Shown: one piece after another, positions 34,222 through 41,157 of the stretch
Layout: every line of letters starts with the position of its first letter
Position numbering within the stretch: the stretch's first letter is position 1
Source of the DNA: Candidatus Sulfopaludibacter sp. SbA3
GTDB lineage: Bacteria > Acidobacteriota > Terriglobia > Bryobacterales > Bryobacteraceae
Length of the DNA: 41,157 bases
Direction: 5' to 3'
Assembly (NCBI GenBank): GCA_945893365.1
Contig: CAMDED010000060.1
Span: forward strand, 1 to 41,157
Notes under the pieces: model-generated
Seen by the model: only the letters and a program-made list of their open reading frames with translations
The model's database searches: none
What the model was told of the DNA's origin: nothing
Translations under genes and position numbers: made by a program

Positions 34222-37200
34222 ATGCGTCTATTACTTGCTTTATTGATCGCCACGGCTTGCAGTTTCGCGCAGAGCGTCACCGGCTCCATTACGGGTTTCG
34301 TCAAGGATCCCGCGGGGGCCGTTGTTCCCAATGCGCAGATTATCGCGGTAAATACAGCGACGAATTCGAAATTCGATTCCCTTGCCGATTCGACCGGCGT
34401 CTACAATTTCCGCGCGTTGCCCGTGGGCGGATACGACGTGAGGGCGAGCTTCGCCGGATTCCGTCCCTTCGAAGCAAAGGGCGTGCAGCTTCAGGTGAAC
34501 GAGGTGGTCCGCGTCGACATTAATCTCGCCGTGGGTCAGACCACCGAGACGCTCACCGTAACCGCCGACGTGGTGACGGTGGACACGACGACGTCAACCC
34601 TGAAAACGGTTGTAGACAAGAAAAGGATCGAGGAATTGCCCCTCAACGGACGGAACCCGACGCAGTTGATGCGTCTGGTTGTGGGCGTTCAGGCCGACTT
34701 CAGAGCGGACGTAACCTCCGGAACCACGTATCCGGGGACGACTCCGGTCTCGGTGAACGGGGGCCGCGCCAACCAGACCAACTATGTTCTGGATGGGGCG
34801 CAGAATAACGACCACTATTCGAACGCCCCGAACCCGATGCCGAATCCGGACGCGCTGCAGGAGTTCAGCGTGCAGACCAACAACTTCTCGGCGGAGTTCG
34901 GGCGCAATTCCGGAGGCGTTGTGAACGCGGTCACGCGCTCGGGCACGAACGAGTTTCATGGAGCTGCGTTTGAATATGTCCGCAACAAGGCTCTGAACGC
35001 AGCCAACTTCTTTAATCCGATCGTCGACGGCAAGCGGGTTGACGACGGGCTGAAGCGCAACCAGTATGGGTTTACGGCGGGCGGTCCCGTGTTACTGCCA
35101 AAGGTGTACAACGGCCGCGACAAGACCTTTTTCTTTTTCTCGTATCAGAAGACGACTCTCAGGCAGCAACCCTCCGCCGCAAGCCGCATCGTACCGACCG
35201 CGGCGCAAAAGCGCGGCGATTTTTCGGCGTTACCGCGGCAACTGCGCGATCCTTTCGGAAATACGCCGTACGCCGGCAACCAGATCCCTCTGTCGCAGTT
35301 CAATTCGGTGGCGCGGACGATCGCCGAAAACTACCTGCCGTTACCCTCGTCCGGGAATACGATCAGCTTCCAGGCGCCGAACAGTTTCGACGACAGCCAG
35401 ATTCTGGCGCGCGGCGACGAGCAGATCGGCTCCCGCCATCGTCTGTCGGGCCGCTACTGGCGATCGTGGGCCGCGCAGCCTTCGTTCCTCGACCGCGCCA
35501 ACTATTTGGCCGCGGTCGGCGGGCGCGACTGGCGAAACTGGTCCACAACCATTACCGACACGTGGATCATGAGCCCAACCGTGGTCCACAATATGTTGTT
35601 CAGCTTCAACCATACCGACGGCCCCGTTGTGCAGGTGGGGCCGGAGAAGTCGCTCACCGCGCTAGGCGTCAAGATGTATAACGACGATAAGCCGCAGTAT
35701 CACCTCACCATCAACGGATATTTCCAGATCAATACAGGCGACACCAACAACTTCATCCGCGATGAATGGGAATTCACCGACACCGTCCGCTGGACGAAAA
35801 GGAATCACAACATCAGCTTCGGGGGCCAGTACGGCCGCGGGCGCGGCGACATCGTGAACAATTTCCGCGCAAACGGGCAGTTTGGATGGAACGGCGCGGC
35901 GCCATTCACAAGCGATGCCCTGGCCGATTTCTTCGTCGGCAAGTTCGCCACTCTCGCGCAGGGAATTGGAGAATACAAGGACAACCGGTTCAACATCTTC
36001 GCCCTGCATTTCCAGGATTCAATCAAAGTGACCAGGCGTTTCACGCTCGACATGGGTGTTCGCTGGGATCCGTTTTTCCCCTTCACGGATCTGAACGGGA
36101 AGCTATCGGCGTGGCGTCCGGGGCGGCAGTCGACGCGCTATCCTAACGCTCCGCGCGGTGTGCTCTATCCAGGCGATCCAGGTCTGCCCGACGGCGGCTA
36201 CAAGACGGCGTGGACGAACTTCGGACCCCGGCTCGGCTTCGCGTGGGACGTGTTCGGCAATGGCCGGACCAGCGTCCGAGGCGGTTATGGAATCTTCTAC
36301 GACCGGTCGAATACGATTTCGACCAACAGCCAGGCGAACCAGGGACCGTTTGGGACCGTAGTCAATACCGACGGCAACAACGTGAACAGCTTTACCGATC
36401 CATACGCGGGAACCCGGGATCCCTTCCCCGCGCCGCTGAATCCTTCATCCGATGTCGTATTCGTGAAACCGCATGTGGCGTTCGTGTACGAAGAACATAT
36501 GCGCAACGCCAATCTGCAGGCATGGAACCTGACGGTGGAGCGGGAGATCGCCTCGGGATTTATCGGAAGGATCGCGTATGCGGGATCGAAAGGCACTCGT
36601 CTGGTCTCGCTGCGCGAGGCCAATACAGCGGTTTATGCGCCCGGCGCCACCACGGCCACGACCAACCAGAGACGGCCCCTATTCCCCGAGTTCGGAAACG
36701 TGACCCTTATCGAACCCGTGGGCAACTCGACGTTCCACTCGATGCAGATGACGGCCGAGCGCCGGTTCAGTAAAGGGTTCTCGATACTGGCCAATTACAT
36801 GTTGTCGAAATCGATTGACGATGGATCGGCGAATAAGTCGACCGGCCAGTCGCATGCGAATCCATTCGATCTCCACTACAGCCGCGGAATCTCGGATTTC
36901 GACCACAAGCACGTGTTTTCCTTGTCGGGCCTTTGGCAGCTTCCGGTCCGGTTCGAGAAGCGCGCGGCGAACCTGCTTCTGGGCGGGTGGAATCTGACGG
37001 GTATCACGACGCTCCAGTCCGGATTCCCGTTCACCGTGGGCAGCGGCGTGGACAACGCCCGAACGGGAACGGGCGGGCAGCGTGCGGATATTGTGGGCAA
37101 TCCCTACCTGGCGGATGGGCGCTCGCGCGGAGAACGAATACAGTTGTGGCTGAACCCCGCTGCGTTCGCGCTGAATGCGGTGGGCACGTTTGGCGCGCAG

Positions 37201-37431
37201 GGACGAAACGTTTTCCGCGGACCGGGGCTCGCGACGACGGATCTCGGTCTGCATAAACGCTTCCCCGTCAGCGAGAGGGTAGCCTCGGAGTTCCGGTTCG
37301 AAGTGTTCAATGCTTTCAACCGCGTGAATCTCAGTGGGCCCGACGGCAACCGCAGCTCCGGCAACTTCCTGCGGACGACGGCCGCTTTCGATCCGCGCAT
37401 CCTGCAGATAGCGTTGCGCTTTAGCTGGTAA
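34222..37431 (+). CDS. Oar-like TonB-dependent receptor with CarboxypepD-regulatory domain
   Basis: 1069 residues. Signal (LLLALLIATACSFAQS), regulatory domain (FVKDPAGAVVPNAQIIAVN; VYNFRALPVGGYDV), plug-like region (LNGRNPTQLMRLVVGV; EFSVQTNNFSAEFGRNSGG; SGTNEFHGAAFEYVR), then barrel (RYWRSWAAQ; MGVRWDPFFP; FEVFNAFNRVNL) ending in Trp (ALRFSW). Same architecture as the other two receptors in the window but a separate subfamily. No TonB/ExbB genes nearby. The ligand is unknown. Confidence 0.9.
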   Translation: MRLLLALLIATACSFAQSVTGSITGFVKDPAGAVVPNAQIIAVNTATNSKFDSLADSTGVYNFRALPVGGYDVRASFAGFRPFEAKGVQLQVNEVVRVDINLAVGQTTETLTVTADVVTVDTTTSTLKTVVDKKRIEELPLNGRNPTQLMRLVVGVQADFRADVTSGTTYPGTTPVSVNGGRANQTNYVLDGAQNNDHYSNAPNPMPNPDALQEFSVQTNNFSAEFGRNSGGVVNAVTRSGTNEFHGAAFEYVRNKALNAANFFNPIVDGKRVDDGLKRNQYGFTAGGPVLLPKVYNGRDKTFFFFSYQKTTLRQQPSAASRIVPTAAQKRGDFSALPRQLRDPFGNTPYAGNQIPLSQFNSVARTIAENYLPLPSSGNTISFQAPNSFDDSQILARGDEQIGSRHRLSGRYWRSWAAQPSFLDRANYLAAVGGRDWRNWSTTITDTWIMSPTVVHNMLFSFNHTDGPVVQVGPEKSLTALGVKMYNDDKPQYHLTINGYFQINTGDTNNFIRDEWEFTDTVRWTKRNHNISFGGQYGRGRGDIVNNFRANGQFGWNGAAPFTSDALADFFVGKFATLAQGIGEYKDNRFNIFALHFQDSIKVTRRFTLDMGVRWDPFFPFTDLNGKLSAWRPGRQSTRYPNAPRGVLYPGDPGLPDGGYKTAWTNFGPRLGFAWDVFGNGRTSVRGGYGIFYDRSNTISTNSQANQGPFGTVVNTDGNNVNSFTDPYAGTRDPFPAPLNPSSDVVFVKPHVAFVYEEHMRNANLQAWNLTVEREIASGFIGRIAYAGSKGTRLVSLREANTAVYAPGATTATTNQRRPLFPEFGNVTLIEPVGNSTFHSMQMTAERRFSKGFSILANYMLSKSIDDGSANKSTGQSHANPFDLHYSRGISDFDHKHVFSLSGLWQLPVRFEKRAANLLLGGWNLTGITTLQSGFPFTVGSGVDNARTGTGGQRADIVGNPYLADGRSRGERIQLWLNPAAFALNAVGTFGAQGRNVFRGPGLATTDLGLHKRFPVSERVASEFRFEVFNAFNRVNLSGPDGNRSSGNFLRTTAAFDPRILQIALRFSW

Positions 37432-37462
37432 CGGCAGGGGACGGGCGGGCGTGGTGTAGTGC

Positions 37463-37480
37463 TGGAGTTCAGTAACTCCA
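37463..37480. terminator. Perfect hairpin downstream of the third receptor
   Basis: TGGAGTT-CAGT-AACTCCA gives a perfect 7-bp stem with a 4-base loop, 32 bases after the receptor stop. It lacks a T-run, so it may be a terminator or an RNA-stability element. The rest of 37432-37692 shows no gene; it contains short GGA/TCC-rich repeats. Confidence 0.4.
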
Positions 37481-37692
37481 CAGCATGCGCCGCTATTCAT
37501 GCTGAGCAGCGCCCATCGGAGGAAGGCGGCATGGAGGACTCCGATCCGTCCGTAAAGGATGGTCCGATTTGTTGGGCTGCGGACGGACGGCGGCGGGAGG
37601 CCCGTGGATCACGGTGGGGGAGAGCGATGCCCACCAAACGGGTGTACATTCTTTGCGCACCGGCGTGGTGAATGGGTCGGTAGAATGAATGA

Positions 37693-38235
37693 GTGAACAA
37701 GTCGATCAAACCCTCGCCCACCGAGTCGGGCCTACTGTTTGAGGTCGGCCCGGAACCGCTGCCGGAAACCCCGACGGCGCTGGGTGGGGCGCCGCTGGTT
37801 GTGCAAGCGTTTCGATCCCTGGGGTTGCCTGCCTGGGTGAGGGAGCAGGTACGGATCAAGGAGCGGCAGCGGGGCTACGACGAAGCCACGCTGGTGAAGA
37901 GTTTCGCGATACTGAACGCGGTGGGCGGCGAGTGCCTGGATGACGTGCGTCTGCGCGAGGATGGCGGGCTGAGGGAAATGGTCGGGCGCGAGATACCCTC
38001 TGCCTCGGTGGCACGCAAGTTCCTGTACGGGTTTCACGAGGAAGCCACGATCGAAGAAGCCAGGCAGCGGCGTACAGGAGAGGCGCCGCAGCGTTTCGTC
38101 TTCGTGTTCACACCGACACACGGCTTGCCGCCTGCCTTCCACCGAGCAAATGGCAGGCCACAAACGACGATGGCCTGCCCCACCGCTACCACAGCTCCAT
38201 CGGAGGATTTGCAGCAGTTTCCCGACAAGCCATAA
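37693..38235 (+). pseudogene. Truncated IS1380-family transposase
   Basis: From GTG 37693, the N-terminal part matches IS1380-type transposases: QRGYDEATLVKSFAILNAVG, GECLDDVRLREDGGL, then SASVARKFLYGFHEEA. After about residue 130 (near 38090) the frame leaves the transposase and runs into a REPIN-like repeat, ending at 38235. The DDE catalytic core is missing, so it is a 5' fragment. The junction suggests deletion or rearrangement by the repeat. Confidence 0.75.
38125..38182. repeat. REPIN-like element (copy 2, left arm truncated)
   Basis: TTGCCGCCTGCCTTCCACCG and the right arm GGCAGGCCA...TGGCCTGCCCCA match copy 1 at 19284-19360. Here the right palindrome forms a perfect 9-bp stem (GGCAGGCCA/TGGCCTGCC, 38152-38180). 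The outer part of the left arm is missing, replaced by transposase-fragment sequence. Similarity to copy 1 continues to about 38211 (CTACCACAG.TC.ATCGG). Confidence 0.7.
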
Positions 38236-38255
38236 GCGTATCCATCAACCCACTC

Positions 38256-39185
38256 ATGACCCGATTTCACCCGCGAATTTACGTCCACCAGCCCGGCTTC
38301 CAAAGCACCGTTCAAGACTTAGGACGGCCGGGCTACGGGCACTTGGGAATCTCGGCGAGCGGCGCGGCCGATCCGCTGTCTTTGCGAATCGGCAATCTCC
38401 TTGTGGGTAATCCGGAGAATGCGGCCGCGATCGAGATGACGCTCACGGGGGGGTGCTTTGAATTCGACGCCGGCACGGTGGTCGCACTGGCGGGATCCGA
38501 TTTCGGCGTTCCCCGTTGGGAGAGTTTCGAAGTCAAAAGCGGTCAGACTCTGGCGTGCGGGCCGACCCGATCGGGAGCGCGCTGCTACCTCTGCGTGCGC
38601 GGCGGAATCGACGTCGCGCCCGTGCTGGGGAGCCGGTCCACTCAGGTGATGACAGGTCTTGGCGGCACTGCGCTTAGAGCGGGCGACGTTCTTCCGATCG
38701 GGATTGCGGGACCGGCGTCTCCCCCGCCGAGCTTCGGTCCGCGGTTGCTCCATTCCACTGTTCCGGGCCGCGCGATTCGCGTCACGGCCGGGCCGCAAAG
38801 CGAACGGTTTTCGAGCGCGTTCTATCAATCGGCATTCCTCGTTTCCAGGCATTCGAATCGCATGGGGCTGAGACTCGAAGGCCCCTGCGTGGAGCACCGC
38901 GAGCGCGGCCGTCTGTTGACTGAGGGGGCGGCGCTCGGCGCGATCCAGATCCCGCCGGACGGTCAGCCGATCATTCTTTTTGTGGAGCATCAGACCACCG
39001 GAGGGTATCCAAAGATCGCAAACGTCATTTCCGCCGATTTGCATTTGCTTGGGCAGTTGCGCCCTCGCGACGAGGTTCGCTTCGAGCTTGTAACCATGGA
39101 ACGGGCGCGCATGCTGCTGCGGCGTCAGGAACTTTATGTCCGCTTATCCAGGAACGGAACACGAAAAACGGATATCCCCGAGTGA
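38256..39185 (+). CDS. pxpC: Biotin-dependent carboxyltransferase/5-oxoprolinase subunit C-like
   Basis: 309 residues of the PxpC/KipA/urea-amidolyase AHS2 domain: VHQPGFQSTVQDLGRPGYGHLGIS, then AADPLSLRIGNLLVGN, and VVALAGSDF with RCYLCVRGGIDV. PxpC works with PxpA and PxpB in ATP-dependent 5-oxoproline hydrolysis, but neither partner is present here, so this is an orphan or has a different role. There is no clear ribosome site; the IS1380/REPIN remnant is directly upstream. Its last 50 bases overlap the Ldh-family gene, so the two are coupled. Confidence 0.8.
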   Translation: MTRFHPRIYVHQPGFQSTVQDLGRPGYGHLGISASGAADPLSLRIGNLLVGNPENAAAIEMTLTGGCFEFDAGTVVALAGSDFGVPRWESFEVKSGQTLACGPTRSGARCYLCVRGGIDVAPVLGSRSTQVMTGLGGTALRAGDVLPIGIAGPASPPPSFGPRLLHSTVPGRAIRVTAGPQSERFSSAFYQSAFLVSRHSNRMGLRLEGPCVEHRERGRLLTEGAALGAIQIPPDGQPIILFVEHQTTGGYPKIANVISADLHLLGQLRPRDEVRFELVTMERARMLLRRQELYVRLSRNGTRKTDIPE

Positions 39186-40197
39186 GCTTCAAGCCCGCGT
39201 TCAAGATCTGTTCGAGCGCTGCGGCATGAGCCGCGGCGACGCCGGCCTGCTTGCCGATTCCCTGGTCGCGGCCGATGTGCGCGGTATTCACTCGCACGGC
39301 GTGCTGCGCGCGCCGGAGTACGTTGAGAAGCTGCTGAGCGGCGGCGTCGACCCCAAGGGACGTCCAAGGGTGGTTTCGGACCGCGCGGCCGCCCTCGTCG
39401 TCCATGGCGGCAACAGCATGGGGCAAATCGGCGCATGGTTCGCGATGGGTCTCGCCATCGAACGGGCGCGCGCGTCGAATGTCGCGGCCGCCGCCGTTCG
39501 CGGAAGCAATCACTGCGGCGCGATGTTCTACTACGCCACGCGGGCCTTATCCGAGGACATGATCGGCATCGCCATGACGAATGCGCTTCCCACCATGGCC
39601 CCGTGGGGCGGTAAGGACAAGATCGTGGGTATCAATCCGCTCGCCGTTGCCATTCCGTGCGGGAACGAGCCGCACGTGGCGCTCGACGCCGCGTTCAGCT
39701 ATTCGTCGCACGGCAAGATTCGGGTGTACGGCCAGAAAGGCGTCCCGATTCCCGCCACCTGGGCTTTCGATTCCAAAGGCGTTCCCACGACGGACGCGGC
39801 GAAGGCGATGGAGGGCCTTCTCCAGCCCATTGGCGAGTACAAGGGTGTGGGACTGGCGATCGTTTCGGGCATGCTTTCCACGCTGCTTTCGGGCGCGAGC
39901 TACGGAGCCGAGTCCGGCAATATGATCGACGGCGCGAAGGCCGGACACGACGGCCATATTTTCATCGCCATCAACATCGCCGGGTTTGAGGACGTGGCGA
40001 GATTCAAGTCGCGCGCCGATGGCATCGTCCGCCAGATTCGTGAAAGCGCCCCAATTGCGGGAAGCGCCCGCCTGTTCGCTCCCGGCGGACTGGAAGCGGA
40101 AACCGAGGCGAACTACCGCCGCGACGGGATCCCGCTGAACGCGACGACTTGGGAAGGCATCGAAAGCGCGGCGAAACGCGCCGGAGCGGCCAGGTAG
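39136..40197 (+). CDS. Ldh-family (malate/lactate/ureidoglycolate-type) NAD(P) oxidoreductase
   Basis: 353 residues. Family marks: ADVRGIHSHGVLRAPEYVE at the N-terminus (with the conserved SHG), GSNHCGAMFYYA with the NH of the active site, ALPTMAPWGGKDKIVGINPLA, and C-terminal GHIFIAINI. Known enzymes reduce or oxidise 2-hydroxy/2-keto acids (malate, lactate, 2,3-diketogulonate, ureidoglycolate). The exact substrate is unknown. The next gene (enolase superfamily) begins 29 bases downstream, suggesting catabolism of a sugar acid or hydroxy acid. Confidence 0.85.
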   Translation: MSAYPGTEHEKRISPSELQARVQDLFERCGMSRGDAGLLADSLVAADVRGIHSHGVLRAPEYVEKLLSGGVDPKGRPRVVSDRAAALVVHGGNSMGQIGAWFAMGLAIERARASNVAAAAVRGSNHCGAMFYYATRALSEDMIGIAMTNALPTMAPWGGKDKIVGINPLAVAIPCGNEPHVALDAAFSYSSHGKIRVYGQKGVPIPATWAFDSKGVPTTDAAKAMEGLLQPIGEYKGVGLAIVSGMLSTLLSGASYGAESGNMIDGAKAGHDGHIFIAINIAGFEDVARFKSRADGIVRQIRESAPIAGSARLFAPGGLEAETEANYRRDGIPLNATTWEGIESAAKRAGAAR

Positions 40198-40226
40198 TAC
40201 AATTCCCTTTATCGAAGGAGGCAGAC

Positions 40227-41157
40227 GTGATCAAAACCAGCCATCATGGCATTTCCCGCCGGCAGTTTCTTGGAACCGCTCTTGGAACCGGCGCGGCCAT
40301 TCCGTTTCTCGCGGAGTACCATAAACTCGCGGGCGCGGCGACGAAGCGCGTAAAGATCCGGGATGTCCAGACGATGGTGTTTCAAGGAGGGCGCACGTAC
40401 GTCCTGGTGAAGATCGTTGCCGATGACGGCGCGTTTGGAATCGGTGAAGCGTATGGGACTCCGGGAATCGGAGTCAAGGAGCAGATCCTGTCGCTGAAGC
40501 CGTGGCTGACGGGAAAGGACCCCCTCGAGATCGACACGCTCTATACGACGCTCGGCGAGCGGAGCTCCAATCTCAGCGGGACGCGCACGGACGGCTCGGC
40601 ACACTCGCTGATGCGCGCGGCGAGCGGAATCGAGATGGCCCTTTGGGATCTGGCGGGAAAGATTCTGGGCGTGCCGGCGACGACTTTGCTGGGCGGCAAG
40701 TTCCGCGACAAAGTGCGGGTCTACGACCATGAAGCGCCGCGCAACATGCTCGACAAGCAGTCGTGCCGGGAGTGGGCGCAGAAAGTGAAAGCGGACCCGC
40801 GCGGCTTCACGGGGCATAAGTTCGGTTTTCCGCACACGAATCCAGCCACCGACAAGACGCGCGACCTCAGCAATCGCGTGCTCACCACGAAGGAGTTGAA
40901 CCAGATCCGGCAAGGCTTCGAGAACTGCCGCGAAGCCATCGGCTGGGACCACGACATCATGGTTCACTGCCACTGGGAATACGATGTACGGACTTCCATC
41001 CAGATTGCCGAAGCGGTGGAACCGATTCGTCCCATGTGGTTGGAGGACCCGCTGCATGTCGAGTATTCCGAATCCTGGCGCAGGCTTTGCGCGAGCTCCC
41101 GCGTGCCCATTTGCATGGGCGAGAACCTGGCGCGGCGGCAGGGCTTCAAGGACTTCA
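40227..41157 (+). CDS. Enolase-superfamily (mandelate racemase/muconate lactonising) enzyme, Tat signal, partial
   Basis: GTG start with AAGGAGG just upstream. It runs off the window, with about 310 residues seen. N-terminal Tat signal (SRRQFLGTALGTG, RR at 11-12). Enolase-superfamily marks are the lysine loop HKFGFPH, LEDPL with metal Glu273, and CMGENL with Glu299. The usual metal Asp of strand 3 is replaced by an HCH motif (His247, Cys248, His249), similar in position to D-x-H enzymes of the sugar-acid dehydratase type. Probably dehydrates or racemises a sugar acid outside the cytoplasm or is exported folded. Operon with PxpC-like and Ldh genes. Confidence 0.85.
   Translation, partial: MIKTSHHGISRRQFLGTALGTGAAIPFLAEYHKLAGAATKRVKIRDVQTMVFQGGRTYVLVKIVADDGAFGIGEAYGTPGIGVKEQILSLKPWLTGKDPLEIDTLYTTLGERSSNLSGTRTDGSAHSLMRAASGIEMALWDLAGKILGVPATTLLGGKFRDKVRVYDHEAPRNMLDKQSCREWAQKVKADPRGFTGHKFGFPHTNPATDKTRDLSNRVLTTKELNQIRQGFENCREAIGWDHDIMVHCHWEYDVRTSIQIAEAVEPIRPMWLEDPLHVEYSESWRRLCASSRVPICMGENLARRQGFKDF

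Overview
The window looks like chromosomal DNA of an Acidobacteriota member, most likely of the Solibacter/Bryobacterales type. This is inferred from gene content, not from a marker gene. The evidence is three very large Oar-like TonB-dependent receptors with an N-terminal carboxypeptidase-regulatory domain, a PSCyt/DUF1549/DUF1553 plus DUF1501 pair, an FG-GAP/ASPIC-UnbV protein, many exported c-type cytochromes, Tat-exported enzymes and GC-rich DNA. No tRNA, rRNA or CRISPR array was seen.

Left part (1-5776): a decayed DDE transposase (143-1223) is followed by a tight six-gene plus-strand cluster. The cluster encodes a TPP-dependent 2-oxoacid dehydrogenase E1 alpha with a Tat-type lipoprotein signal, E1 beta, a small YgiT-type zinc-finger protein, two related monoheme cytochrome c lipoproteins and an exported NHL-repeat protein. 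No E2 or E3 gene is present. I read this as a candidate periplasmic E1 enzyme passing electrons to cytochrome c, and it is the most novel-looking system here. It appears to be driven by a promoter whose -35 box overlaps the end of the transposon remnant.

5876-12559: convergent minus-strand genes encode an FG-GAP/ASPIC protein and a redoxin. After these come a three-frame ISKra4-like transposase wreck, about 350 bp with nothing recognisable, and a large flavoprotein/membrane polyferredoxin fusion whose FAD domain looks circularly permuted.

12560-19395: a divergent promoter region with repeated TACACCGGTA boxes precedes a secreted protein of unknown function and a FAM173-like methyltransferase. 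A minus-strand operon follows: exported double-Rid protein, KDG kinase and two half-size DMT transporters. Next come an HTH/PBP regulator and a small exported molybdopterin-fold protein whose N-terminus is built from a REPIN-like palindrome.

19416-27738: two divergent TonB-dependent receptors. The second overlaps a seven-heme cytochrome c with TPRs.

27829-33520: a DUF3644 (HEPN-like) gene sits between a methyltransferase gene and a duplicated fragment of that gene's tail. The PSCyt/DUF1501 pair follows.

33591-41157: a VOC protein, a third TonB-dependent receptor, a truncated IS1380-type transposase fused to a second copy of the REPIN-like element, and a catabolic operon. The operon encodes a PxpC-like carboxyltransferase, an Ldh-family dehydrogenase and a Tat-exported enolase-superfamily enzyme that runs off the end of the window.
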